Source: JBKQWK01 sp052139595
GTDB lineage: Bacteria; Actinomycetota; Thermoleophilia; UBA2241
Length of the DNA stretch: 15,227 nt
Assembly (NCBI GenBank): GCA_052139595.1
Contig: JBKQWK010000258.1
Coordinates: forward strand, 1 to 15,227
Direction of reading: 5' to 3'
Position numbers and translations under genes: made by a program
The notes under the pieces: model-generated
The model's database searches: none
The model's input: only the letters and a program-made list of their open reading frames with translations
Told to the model about the DNA's origin: nothing
Part shown: positions 1 through 7,260 of the stretch, piece after piece
Position numbering within the stretch: the first letter of the stretch is position 1
How the letters are laid out: each line of letters starts with the position of its first letter

Positions 1-846
1 GCGACAACGTCGACCAGCGTCACCGCCGGCAGCTCGCTCAGCCTCTCCGGTACGGTCAAGCCACCGGTACTCGGCAGCACGACCCTATGGCTACAGACAC
101 GTAGCGGCACAACGTGGCGCGATGCCGCGAGCACCAGCCTGAGCTCGACGGGCACATTCAGTCTGCGCTGGGTCGCTGTGGCCGGCGTCAATGCGCTGCG
201 CATGCGCACCACTGCTTCGCCCGGCTTCGTGACCGGCGACAGCCCCATTGTTCCGGTCACAATCCGGAGCATGTCTTTGTCGCCGGCCGCTGCGGCGAGA
301 ACGACCATCACCTACGGCGAGGCGGCTACCTTGAACGGCGAGATCTACCCGGCACTGGCCGCCGGCGCAACGGTAACGCTGCACTACTATCGTGACGCCA
401 TCTGGAGAACGACCACGGCGGCAACGTCCCGCGTCGCACGCAGCGACGGCGGCATCACCATTTACACATCGCGCTACACCTACAAAGTGCTGCCGCCAAA
501 GACAACCGAGTACTACTTTTCCTCGGGCGCCCTGCAGTCACCACATACGGTCATTTACGTCCGGCCGGCCATCAAACTCATCACCTCGGCAACACGTCTG
601 TCGGCGGGCACCAAGGTAGTTCTGAGCGGTACCGTCAAACCAGCGCTGATGGGACGACTTGTCGTGCTCCAGAAGCGAATCGGCACGACGTGGCACACCA
701 TCGCCAGCGCACGTCTCGGTTCGACCAGCACTTTTCGCCTCACCTGGAGCGCCACGCTTGGCGTGAACGCCTTGCGCGCCTACATGACGACCGGCAGCGG
801 CCTTATTGCCGGCTACAGCAACACGGTTGCCATTGCCGTCAGCTGA
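1..846 (+). CDS. C-terminal part of a protein with tandem Ig-like repeats (partial at window edge)
   Basis: The frame is open from the first base to a TGA at 844-846, giving 281 residues, so the true start lies outside the window. It holds about three beta-rich modules of roughly 95 residues. The first and third are clearly related: both contain LSGTVKP, then a GTTW motif, then a GVNALR motif (residues about 62-67 and 254-259). The middle module is more diverged and Tyr/Thr-rich. Composition (Thr, Ser, Ala, Val, almost no Cys) is typical of extracellular Ig-like or bacterial stalk domains. No sortase motif or membrane anchor is seen at the C terminus, so any catalytic or anchoring part must be upstream. 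It is convergent with phoU, with 39 bases between the stops. It may be a cell-surface or secreted enzyme; the function is not determined. Confidence 0.75.
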   Translation, partial: ATTSTSVTAGSSLSLSGTVKPPVLGSTTLWLQTRSGTTWRDAASTSLSSTGTFSLRWVAVAGVNALRMRTTASPGFVTGDSPIVPVTIRSMSLSPAAAARTTITYGEAATLNGEIYPALAAGATVTLHYYRDAIWRTTTAATSRVARSDGGITIYTSRYTYKVLPPKTTEYYFSSGALQSPHTVIYVRPAIKLITSATRLSAGTKVVLSGTVKPALMGRLVVLQKRIGTTWHTIASARLGSTSTFRLTWSATLGVNALRAYMTTGSGLIAGYSNTVAIAVS

Positions 847-885
847 CCGGCGGCAGGCCCCTTCTGGACCAACGCATCGCCCAGA

Positions 886-1599
886 TCATGCCTCGCCGCC
901 GTCGATGGCGCGCAGCGTAGTGGCCGCTGCCGGTCGTGTATCGTCGAGACCCTGATGGCGGCGGATTTCACCCTCGACCATATACAGGACGTCCTCGCAG
1001 ATATTGGTGGCGTGGTCGGCCAGGCGCTCGAGATAGCGCGTGACGCTGAAGATTTCGACGATCGCGTCGATGGCCTCGAGGTCAACGCGAATCATCTCTT
1101 TGAGCTGCTCGATGAGCTGCGCGTACAGGTCGTCGACCTCGTCGTCTGATGCCAGGACCTCGCGGGCAACCGTGACGTCACGGTTGACGAGCGCGTCGAG
1201 AGCACGCTGAAGCATCGACTCGACCCGCTCGGCCATGACGAGAAGGTCGGCAGGAATCGTCAGTGGCGGTGCCACTGCAATCTGCAGCGCCCGCTCGGCG
1301 ATGTTGGTCGCCAGGTCGCCGATGCGTTCTAGTTCGTTGGTGATCTTGATCACGGCAATCAGGTAACGCAGATCGCCGGCCACCGGCTGGTACAGGGCCA
1401 GCACCTTGAGACACTCCTCTTCGACTTCGACTTCGCCCTCGTCGATGGTCCGGTCACCGAGGATGACGGCCCGGGCGCGGGCGGCGTCACGCGCGTCGAC
1501 GGCGGCAAACGCCTGGCGCAGGCTCTCTTCGACGAGCGCACTCAGGGCCAGCAGCTTCTGGTTGAGTTTGTCGAGTTCTCGCTGGAATACGTACGTCAT
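886..1599 (-). CDS. phoU: Phosphate transport system accessory/regulatory protein PhoU
   Basis: A 237-residue protein, the usual PhoU length. PhoU is a cytoplasmic helical-bundle protein that couples the Pst transporter to the phosphate-sensing two-component system. It has two repeated three-helix units, each with the family's metal-binding ExxxD-type motif: ELERIGDLATNIAE in the first half and YLERLADHATNICED in the second. The N terminus FQRELDKLNQ also fits. I chose the ATG at 1599 because GAGGAG precedes it and homology starts there; the reading frame continues upstream for 24 more codons without family similarity. It begins 16 bases after the pstB1 stop, so the two are almost certainly cotranscribed. 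Identification is firm from sequence; the regulatory role is family knowledge. Confidence 0.95.
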   Translation of the reverse strand: MTYVFQRELDKLNQKLLALSALVEESLRQAFAAVDARDAARARAVILGDRTIDEGEVEVEEECLKVLALYQPVAGDLRYLIAVIKITNELERIGDLATNIAERALQIAVAPPLTIPADLLVMAERVESMLQRALDALVNRDVTVAREVLASDDEVDDLYAQLIEQLKEMIRVDLEAIDAIVEIFSVTRYLERLADHATNICEDVLYMVEGEIRRHQGLDDTRPAAATTLRAIDGGEA

Positions 1600-1615
1600 T
1601 GCTCCTCGACTCCCC

Positions 1616-2470
1616 TCAACCGAAGCGGCCGGTAATGTAGTCCTCAGTCTGCTTGTTGGCCGGCCGCTCAAAGATCTGCTGCGTCTGGCCGAACTCGATG
1701 ATGCGTCCCTTGTAGAAGAAGGCCGTGTAGTCGCTCACTCGCGCTGCCTGCTGCATGTTGTGGGTCACGAGCACGATCGTCAGCGTCTTCTTGAGGTCCG
1801 TCACGAGATCCTCGATCTTGGCCGTGCCGACAGGATCGATGGCCGAGGCCGGCTCGTCCATGAGCAGAATATCGGGCTCGGTGGCAATGGCGCGGGCGAT
1901 ACAGAGACGTTGCTGCTGACCGCCGGAGAGAGCGTTGCCGGGCTGCTGCAGCTTGTCGCTCACTTCATCCCACAGAGCAGCTCGCTTGAGCGCGTCTTCG
2001 ACGCGATCGCGCAGCTCGCTCTTGCGCAGACGGTAGTGCAGGCGCAGGCCGTAGGCGATGTTGTCAAAGACACTGAGCGGGAACGGCGTCGGCTTCTGAA
2101 AGACCATGCCGACGCGCTTACGCAGCTCGAGCACATCGGTTGACGAGTCGAGCAGATTCTTGCCGTCGAGCATGACCTCGCCGTTGGCGCGCTGCTCGCG
2201 ATAGAGTTCGTAGATGCGATTGTAGGTGCGGATATGCGTCGACTTGCCGCAACCGGAGGGGCCAATGATGGCCGTCACCTGATTCTCGTAAATCTCCAGC
2301 GTGTTGTCGAAGAGCGCCTGCTCCTTACCATAGAAAAAGTTGAGATTGCGCACCGACAGCCGGGCCACTTTTTCGCCGGTAGCAGGTCGCCGACTGCCGT
2401 CGGCCACCTGCAGACGCGGCGGCGCAATGACATGCTCGGCCTCGGTTACGTCCATGGGAGTCCCTACCAT
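1616..2470 (-). CDS. pstB: Phosphate ABC transporter ATP-binding protein PstB (copy 1, paired with phoU)
   Basis: ATPase subunit of the Pst phosphate importer, about 284 residues with the chosen start. Visible motifs are Walker A GPSGCGKST (residues about 70-78), Q-loop VFQKPTPFP, signature LSGGQQQRLCIARAIA, Walker B ILLMDEPASAIDP and the switch His in VTHNMQQAARVSD. HIRTYNRIYELY after Walker A is a PstB-type sequence. The start is ambiguous: the ATG at 2470 follows AGGAG at short spacing, exactly as in phoU, and ATG at 2455 is another option. The longest frame starts at 2515, upstream of a promoter-like TATGAT (2506-2501), and is less likely. It has its own upstream intergenic region with 22-base-spaced repeats, unlike pstB2, which follows pstA1 closely. 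It may serve both permease sets; that is inference. Confidence 0.95.
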   Translation of the reverse strand: MVGTPMDVTEAEHVIAPPRLQVADGSRRPATGEKVARLSVRNLNFFYGKEQALFDNTLEIYENQVTAIIGPSGCGKSTHIRTYNRIYELYREQRANGEVMLDGKNLLDSSTDVLELRKRVGMVFQKPTPFPLSVFDNIAYGLRLHYRLRKSELRDRVEDALKRAALWDEVSDKLQQPGNALSGGQQQRLCIARAIATEPDILLMDEPASAIDPVGTAKIEDLVTDLKKTLTIVLVTHNMQQAARVSDYTAFFYKGRIIEFGQTQQIFERPANKQTEDYITGRFG

Positions 2471-2769
2471 TGCTCCTGCCATTTCTGTGTACCCAGCGAT
2501 ATCATAAAGGCCCAATGTTCAGATTCGGCTAGGAATGACTGACCGAATCCTGAGCGCCGACAGACCGAAGGCGACAGGCCACACTGGTTGGATGATGAGT
2601 TGGCGCCACAGCTGCATACCGCAATGAGGGACCGCCTGAGCGAGCCGCTCTCGCGCGCATAACCACTGCCGGTTACCATCCACCCCTCCCAGTCCTTGCT
2701 CACGAGTTCCACAAACCGGTTCAACAGCTTTCCATTATGATCACCGTGGCTCGTGCTTCATTGCGACCG
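2471..2769 (-). promoter_or_regulatory. Intergenic region between pstB2 and pstB1 with a candidate promoter and Pho-box-like repeats
   Basis: About 300 bases without a convincing gene. On the minus strand there is an 11-base direct repeat, TTCGGTCTGTC (2569-2559) and TTCGGTCAGTC (2547-2537), spaced exactly 22 bases, i.e. two Pho-box units. It is followed by a -10-like TATGAT (2506-2501) with no clear -35, then AGGAG and the pstB1 ATG. This suggests that pstB1-phoU can be transcribed separately from pstSCA-pstB2. An 86-codon frame on the minus strand (2724-2464) covers the region, but its product has no family resemblance and it overlaps the start of pstB1. The rest shows nothing recognisable. 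Confidence 0.45.
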
Positions 2770-3636
2770 TTATCCGAACTTTCCGCTGATGTAGCGCTCG
2801 GTTCGCTCGTCTGTGGGCTTGAGAAAAATCTGGGTCGTCGGTCCATGCTCGATCAGCTCGCCGTCGAGCATGAATGCAGTCGTGTCCGCCACGCGTGCCG
2901 CCTGCTGCATATTGTGCGTCACGATCACGATTGTGTAGCGCTTCTTCAGCTCGTCCATCATCTCTTCGATCTTCAGCGTCGACGCCGGGTCGAGTGCTGA
3001 GGCCGGCTCGTCCATGAGGATCACTTCGGGTTCGATCGCGATCGTGCGTGCGATGCACAGCCGTTGTTGCTGGCCGCCCGAGAGTCCAATTCCAGGTGCA
3101 CTCAATCGGTCCTTAACCTCTTCCCAGAGACCGACGGCCCGCAGCGAGCTGTGAACCCGATCGCGAAGACTATCGCCACGAATGCCGGCCAGCTTCAACC
3201 CGGCGGCGACGTTGTCGAAGACCGACATCGTCGGAAACGGGTTGGCTTTCTGAAACACCATCCCGATCAGGCGACGGACCGCGGTCACATCGACGTTGGC
3301 ACCATAGACATCGACCTCGTCGAGCTTGACGCTTCCCGCAGCGCGAGCGCCCGGGATCACCTCGTGCATGCGGTTGATACAGCGGACCAAGGTCGACTTG
3401 CCGCAGCCAGACGGCCCAATGATCGCAGTCACCCGGTTAGCAGAAAACTCAATGTCGATGCCTTTGACGACATGGTTGTCACGGTAGTAAGCATGCAGCC
3501 CCGCGACGACAACGGCATGGCCGGTGCTCGCGGGCGGGCGCTCACCCGAGGCCGTAATGACCGCATCGCGCACTTGGTCGCTGCGCGATGCGCGGCTTGA
3601 CATTGCCCTGCGTTCCTTGCCTCGCGACAGGATCAT
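2770..3636 (-). CDS. pstB: Phosphate ABC transporter ATP-binding protein PstB (copy 2, in the pstSCA operon)
   Basis: A second PstB ATPase, 288 residues with stop TAA. Motifs are Walker A GPSGCGKST (residues about 74-82), Q-loop VFQKANPFPTMSVFDN, signature LSGGQQQRLCIARTIA, Walker B VILMDEPASALDP and switch VTHNMQQAARVAD. The first about 40 residues are a nonconserved extension. The ATG at 3636 has AAGGAG nine bases upstream; an internal ATG at 3603 is an alternative. The gene begins 25 bases after the pstA1 stop, so it is the natural ATPase of the PstC1-PstA1 permease. It is clearly diverged from pstB1: it carries a VDVTAVRRLIGMVFQKANPFP region where pstB1 has a STDVLELRKRVGMVFQKPTPFP version. 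They are therefore paralogues rather than a recent duplication. Confidence 0.95.
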   Translation of the reverse strand: MILSRGKERRAMSSRASRSDQVRDAVITASGERPPASTGHAVVVAGLHAYYRDNHVVKGIDIEFSANRVTAIIGPSGCGKSTLVRCINRMHEVIPGARAAGSVKLDEVDVYGANVDVTAVRRLIGMVFQKANPFPTMSVFDNVAAGLKLAGIRGDSLRDRVHSSLRAVGLWEEVKDRLSAPGIGLSGGQQQRLCIARTIAIEPEVILMDEPASALDPASTLKIEEMMDELKKRYTIVIVTHNMQQAARVADTTAFMLDGELIEHGPTTQIFLKPTDERTERYISGKFG

Positions 3637-3661
3637 GCTGATCGGCTCCTTGATAGATGCG

Positions 3662-4561
3662 TCACCCGCCTAGCCGGCGACGGCTTCGTTCGTGAAACGC
3701 GCGCGCCACGACGCTCAAAATGAGCACCATGACTATAAGTAACAATGCCGCCGCCCAACCCTGGGCATGATCGGACGGACTGGGGGATTCGGAGAGGGTG
3801 AAGATCGTCACAGGGATGTTCGGCAGCGCCTGCGAGATGTTGGTCGTGATCCCCAAATTGGAGAAGATCGAGGAGGTAAAGAGCAGCGGCGCGGTCTCCC
3901 CAGCGATGCGCGCAACGCCCAGCACAGCGCCCGTAATCAGGCCGCCGGCGGCGGTCGGGAGGACAATTCGCAGCACGATTCGCCAACGTCGCAATCCCAG
4001 CGCCAAAGCGGCTTCCCGCAGCGAATCCGGGAAGAGCGTCAGGACCTCCTGCGCCGAGCGGGCGACAATCGGCAGCATGACGATCGCCAGCGCAACCGAG
4101 CCCGCCAACCCGCTCTGTACGTGCCCGACGACCAGGAGGGCGAAGACGAAGATGCCCGTGACGATCGTCGGGACGCCGTTGAGGATGTCCAGAGCAAAGC
4201 GGACTGCGTTAGCGATCAGCGGCCGCGCGAATTCGCTGGTGTAGATGGCAATGAGAATCCCTACCGGCACAGCCATCACGGTCGCTAAGCCGACCAAAAT
4301 CGCGGTGCCAACGATCGAGTTCGCGATGCCGCCGCCAACCTGACCGAACGGTACAGGGTTCTTGGTCAGAAAATCAAGGTTGATCGCGCCGATCCCTTTG
4401 ATGAACACCGAGCCAACGACGATCGCGAGCACCGCGACGGCAAGCCCCGCAGCGAGCCTCGCAATCATTTCCATCAGCCGATTGACGAGCCTACGGCGAC
4501 GGACGCCCGGTCCGGCGCTCAACTGCGTGTTCGCTAGGCTGCTGGTCGACTTTTCGATCAT
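3662..4561 (-). CDS. pstA: Phosphate ABC transporter permease PstA (set 1)
   Basis: Inner-membrane permease subunit of the Pst importer, 299 residues, which forms the phosphate path together with PstC. It has several hydrophobic spans. It carries the conserved permease (EAA) loop SLREAALALGLRRWRIVLRIVLPTA, followed by GETAPLLFT, a PstA signature. The N-terminal part GGGIANSIVGTAILVG and the segment NGVPTIVTGIFVFALLV are also typical. The start is the ATG at 4561, which overlaps the pstC1 stop as ATGA, indicating translational coupling. The frame runs on upstream as a shadow of pstC1. The N-terminal 30 residues are polar and Arg-rich, as expected for a cytoplasmic tail. Confidence 0.95.
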   Translation of the reverse strand: MIEKSTSSLANTQLSAGPGVRRRRLVNRLMEMIARLAAGLAVAVLAIVVGSVFIKGIGAINLDFLTKNPVPFGQVGGGIANSIVGTAILVGLATVMAVPVGILIAIYTSEFARPLIANAVRFALDILNGVPTIVTGIFVFALLVVGHVQSGLAGSVALAIVMLPIVARSAQEVLTLFPDSLREAALALGLRRWRIVLRIVLPTAAGGLITGAVLGVARIAGETAPLLFTSSIFSNLGITTNISQALPNIPVTIFTLSESPSPSDHAQGWAAALLLIVMVLILSVVARAFHERSRRRLGG

Positions 4562-5529
4562 CGCGAGCGAACCGTGACCCGGCGCACGATCAAGCGCGCG
4601 ATGACATTGACGATCACGGTGATCACGAGCAGGATCGCCGCCAGGTAGATCAGCGAGGCGATTTCCAGGTTGGTGGCCGCTCCCTGGTACTGTGAGGCGA
4701 TGCGACTCGCCAGGGTATCGGAAGGCTCGAACAGTGAAGCGTGGATCCCGGCCGTACCACCGATCACCTGCGTAACCGCGATTGCCTCCCCGAGTGCCCG
4801 CCCTAGGCCGAGGATCAAGGCGCCGACCATGCCGGGACGCGCGTAGGGTAAGACCACCATCCGGACCATCTCCCAACGAGTCGCGCCGAGCGCGTAGGCG
4901 CCCTCCTTCAGCTCGAAGGGCGTGGTCTGGAGGACTTCACGGATGATCGCGCTCACGATCGGGATCACCATGATCGCCAGAATGAGCGCCGCATTGAACA
5001 TCCCGTATGGCGACGGCGAGCCGCTGAACAGCGGCAGCCAGCCAAGCGCGTGGTGCAGTGCCGGTTCGAGCGTATTGTTGAGGAAAGGTCCAAGCACGAG
5101 AATGCCCCACAACCCGAGGATCACGCTCGGAATGGCAGCGAGCAGTTCGACCAGGATCGCGACTGGCCGGCGCAACCGGTGTGTCGCGATCTCGGTTAGG
5201 TAGAGGGCGATCGCGACCGAAATAGGGGCAGCGATCACGAGCGCCAGCGCCGAACTCACGATCGTGCCAAAGATGAAGTCCGCAGCCCCGAAGTGGCCTG
5301 AGACCGGGTTCCAGGCGGAGGAGGTGAGAAAGCCCAGACCGTATTTCGAGATCGCCGGGTTGGCTTGCTCGAAGACAGTGATCGCGATCCACACGAGCAC
5401 CCCGACGCCAACCACAGAGGCCAGGGCGGCAAGGCCCCAGAGCAACGGATCGCCGACTATATCGGCGAGCTTGCGCCGGGTGACGAACACGCTGCCGGGA
5501 GAGGAAGACGGCGATACCGGGACAGGCAC
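4558..5529 (-). CDS. pstC: Phosphate ABC transporter permease PstC (set 1)
   Basis: Permease partner of PstA1, about 323 residues. It shows a single N-terminal hydrophobic span (LLWGLAALASVVGVGVLVWIAITVF), the periplasmic FLTSSAWNPVSGHFGAADF segment and the core permease with LAAIPSVILGLWG. The EAA loop is ELKEGAYALGATRWEMVRMVVLPYARPG, followed by LGLGRALGEAIAV, all diagnostic of PstC. The start is probably the GTG at 5529, which has GGAG five bases upstream. An in-frame GTG at 5535 lacks usable spacing. It overlaps pstA1 by four bases and lies about 155 bases downstream of pstS1, with a strong hairpin in the gap that could let pstS1 be made in excess over the membrane subunits. Confidence 0.95.
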   Translation of the reverse strand: MPVPVSPSSSPGSVFVTRRKLADIVGDPLLWGLAALASVVGVGVLVWIAITVFEQANPAISKYGLGFLTSSAWNPVSGHFGAADFIFGTIVSSALALVIAAPISVAIALYLTEIATHRLRRPVAILVELLAAIPSVILGLWGILVLGPFLNNTLEPALHHALGWLPLFSGSPSPYGMFNAALILAIMVIPIVSAIIREVLQTTPFELKEGAYALGATRWEMVRMVVLPYARPGMVGALILGLGRALGEAIAVTQVIGGTAGIHASLFEPSDTLASRIASQYQGAATNLEIASLIYLAAILLVITVIVNVIARLIVRRVTVRSR

Positions 5530-5582
5530 AATCACTCCACTGGGTCAGTTCGCAGGATCGCTGTACACATTGCGCTGCTGGT

Positions 5583-5655
5583 GAGCTGGTCGTCGTGCAA
5601 AACCGCCTGAGCGCAACTCGGCGGACCGCCCGCAGGCGGTCCGCCGAACCAGCTC
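5583..5655 (-). promoter_or_regulatory. pstS1-pstC1 intergenic hairpin with alternative pairing
   Basis: The 13-base arms 5618-5630 and 5635-5647 (core CGGCGGACCGCC / GGCGGTCCGCCG) pair perfectly around a four-base loop. An outer 8-base inverted repeat, 5583-5590 (gagctggt) and 5648-5655 (accagctc), encloses it. In addition, 5602-5609 (accgcctg) is exactly complementary to 5633-5640 (caggcggt), so a second hairpin could form only if the first opens. On the minus-strand transcript this second structure is followed by GTTTT. It may be a 3'-end-protecting stem, a partial terminator or an attenuator between pstS1 and pstC1. The pairings are seen; the role is inferred. Confidence 0.6.
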
Positions 5656-5685
5656 AAAATGGACAATGATTCTCAATTTATCAGG

Positions 5686-6804
5686 CTAGTGAATCGTGGC
5701 AATCGTGGCTTCGTCCGCAGTTACGATCTGCGCTGGCAGCGGCGCAAAGTCGAGTGCCGCGCCATACTGTTGGCCACTCGTTATCGCCCAGCTGAGAAAA
5801 GCCTTCAGCGCTGGCGCCTTCGGAGCACCCGAGGCCGGGACAATCGCATAAGTGAATGTCGAAATCGGGTACGCGCCTGGCGCCGATGCCGGCGGATCGA
5901 CAATCGAGACCTTGTTGTCGGCAGGCACCGATGTGAGCGCCGCCGCCGCCGCCGAGATGCTCGCGATACCGGGCACGGGGTACTGCCCGGCGGCATTCTG
6001 GACCAAGGCGTAGTCGAACTTGTTCTGCATCACATACGCGATCGCGATGTAGGCGATGGCGCCGTTGGTACTCGCGAGCACGCCACCGACACCCGAGTTG
6101 CCCTTGCCGCCCAGGCCCACGGGAAAGTTGACCTGAGTAGCGTTACCGATCTGCGACTTCCACTGCGAGCTGATCCGCGACAGGTAGTCAGTAAATGCAT
6201 AGGTGTCGCCGCTACCGTCGGTGCGATACACCGGGGTGATCTTTGTCGAGGGCAGACTGACACCCGGATTGAGCGTGGCAATTGCTGGATCATTCCAGGT
6301 CTTAATTTTGCCAAGCCAGATGTCGGCGAGCACCGGGCCGGTGAGCTTCAGCTGATTAGGCACGCCATTAACGTGGTAGGCAATCACCGTCGCCGCCAGC
6401 GCCCAGGGAATCTGCACGACGCCTTTGGCGTCGGTGAACTGGCTTGACGTGAGCGGCGCGTCACTCGCACCGAAGTCGACAGTCCGAGCGGTAATCTGGG
6501 CGATGCCGCCGCCACTGCCGATCGCTCCGTACGTGACCGCTACCCCAGTAGCTTTATCGTAGACCGGCTGCCACTGCGAAACCAGCGGCGCCACCAGCGT
6601 GCTGCCAGCGCCGACGAGCGACGAAACGCCGCTCGTGGTCGACGCCGCCGAGCCTGTTGACGCGCTTGCGCTCGGACTGGCGCTACCGCTCGAACTACTC
6701 GAACCACTGCTCCCTCCGCAAGCCGCCGCAAGCGTTGCCACCAGCAGCACGAGAGCTGCCATTGCGCCAATCCATGCGGTCCGTTTCCAGACTCTAAATC
6801 TCAT
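5686..6804 (-). CDS. pstS: Phosphate-binding lipoprotein PstS (set 1)
   Basis: Extracytoplasmic phosphate-binding subunit, 372 residues. The N terminus has basic residues, a hydrophobic stretch and a lipobox-like LAAAC with lipidation Cys at about residue 29. A Gly/Ser/Ala-rich flexible linker follows (about 30-60). The binding fold starts at VGAGSTL (about 64-70), with GSGGGI (about 96-101) and DFGASD (about 110-115). The anion loop reads RTDGSGDT (194-201), where Asp200 sits at the place of E. coli PstS Thr141, while the Arg, Asp, Ser and Gly are kept. I chose the ATG at 6804 because AAAGGA lies eight bases upstream; the ATG at 6813 overlaps that site. It is the first gene of pstSCA-pstB2 and has Pho-box-like repeats upstream. 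Confidence 0.95.
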   Translation of the reverse strand: MRFRVWKRTAWIGAMAALVLLVATLAAACGGSSGSSSSSGSASPSASASTGSAASTTSGVSSLVGAGSTLVAPLVSQWQPVYDKATGVAVTYGAIGSGGGIAQITARTVDFGASDAPLTSSQFTDAKGVVQIPWALAATVIAYHVNGVPNQLKLTGPVLADIWLGKIKTWNDPAIATLNPGVSLPSTKITPVYRTDGSGDTYAFTDYLSRISSQWKSQIGNATQVNFPVGLGGKGNSGVGGVLASTNGAIAYIAIAYVMQNKFDYALVQNAAGQYPVPGIASISAAAAALTSVPADNKVSIVDPPASAPGAYPISTFTYAIVPASGAPKAPALKAFLSWAITSGQQYGAALDFAPLPAQIVTADEATIATIH

Positions 6805-6828
6805 AAACGTCATCCTTTCGTGATTGCT

Positions 6829-6900
6829 AGCCTAGTACCGGTAACTTTTTACCAGCCGAGTGTTAGCTCTCTGTGAGGAGACCACGAGTTTCCGGCGAGT
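6829..6900 (-). promoter_or_regulatory. Pho-box-like array of 11-base units upstream of pstS1
   Basis: Read on the minus strand from 6900 to 6835, the sequence divides into six consecutive 11-base units whose second or third bases are CT/TT: ACTCGCCGGAA, ACTCGTGGTCT, CCTCACAGAGA, GCTAACACTCG, GCTGGTAAAAA, GTTACCGGTAC. A 7+4 pattern of this kind is how PhoB/PhoP-family sites are built (E. coli CTGTCAT plus four; Streptomyces GTTCACC plus four). The units are degenerate. A -10-like TAGGCT lies at 6834-6829, followed by a short leader with AAAGGA before the ATG. The periodicity is seen; binding is inferred. Confidence 0.45.
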
Positions 6901-6924
6901 GCTGGATCTGCGGCTGGATCTGCG
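6901..6924. repeat. Perfect 12-base tandem repeat upstream of pstS1
   Basis: gctggatctgcg occurs twice back to back (6901-6912 and 6913-6924), immediately upstream of the 11-base-unit array in front of pstS1. The period is 12, so it does not continue the 11-base phase. It could be a chance duplication or a second regulator site. Confidence 0.6.
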
Positions 6925-7171
6925 CTGTCTGCACGCGGTTGTCGTCACGTGCGAAGAGGGATTGGGCAAACACCTGACCCATCAAGGTGCTTCCGAAACC
7001 GATGCGCTGGCCACATAACGCGCTCAGCCCGCGCAGCCATATCTGCTTGTGTGCCTTCTTTCAGGACACTTGCTGCTACCTCTGGGCAATGGCACAAGCC
7101 GCAGACTGAGGCCGAATCTCGCGGGCGTGAGGACGCCCCCTGCGTCAAGCCAGTGCCACAGTGGCAGCGCA
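6925..7171. other. Intergenic stretch with no recognised gene
   Basis: This is part of the 455-base gap between pstS1 and the uppP stop. Short open frames on both strands (6949-7248 plus; 7172-6945 minus) encode Arg/Cys/Pro-rich sequences with no family resemblance, and the plus frame runs into the hairpin downstream. A small inverted repeat, tgccac/gtggca, lies at 7154-7166. I see no RNA gene, insertion sequence or transposase remnant. Confidence 0.5.
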
Positions 7172-7232
7172 CAAGGCAATCGCGTGGCCTGCTCCCCCGG
7201 GGAGGTGGGCAGCAGGCCGCGCGATTGCCTTG
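7172..7232 (-). terminator. Long hairpin downstream of uppP
   Basis: The 22-base arms 7172-7193 (caaggcaatcgcg...) and 7211-7232 are complementary apart from a single G-T wobble, around a 17-base C/G-rich loop. It begins 28 bases after the uppP stop, on its 3' side, so it is the likely transcript end. There is no U-tract on either strand, only a weak cttt on the plus strand, so intrinsic termination would be atypical. A 3' protective stem is an alternative. Confidence 0.6.
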
Positions 7233-7260
7233 CTTTCTACCTGTCTGACGGCGTGCGCCA

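Noticed and set aside
2464..2724. 86-codon minus-strand frame between pstB2 and pstB1
   Set aside because: No family resemblance, overlaps the pstB1 start, and covers the repeat and -10-like elements; treated as intergenic.
4562..4876. N-terminal extension of pstA1
   Set aside because: Reads as an Arg/Gly-rich shadow of pstC1; the ATGA overlap at 4558-4561 gives a much better start.
6949..7248. 99-codon plus-strand frame between pstS1 and uppP
   Set aside because: Arg/Pro/Cys-rich, runs through both arms of the long hairpin, and has no motif; the overlapping minus-strand frame is equally unconvincing.
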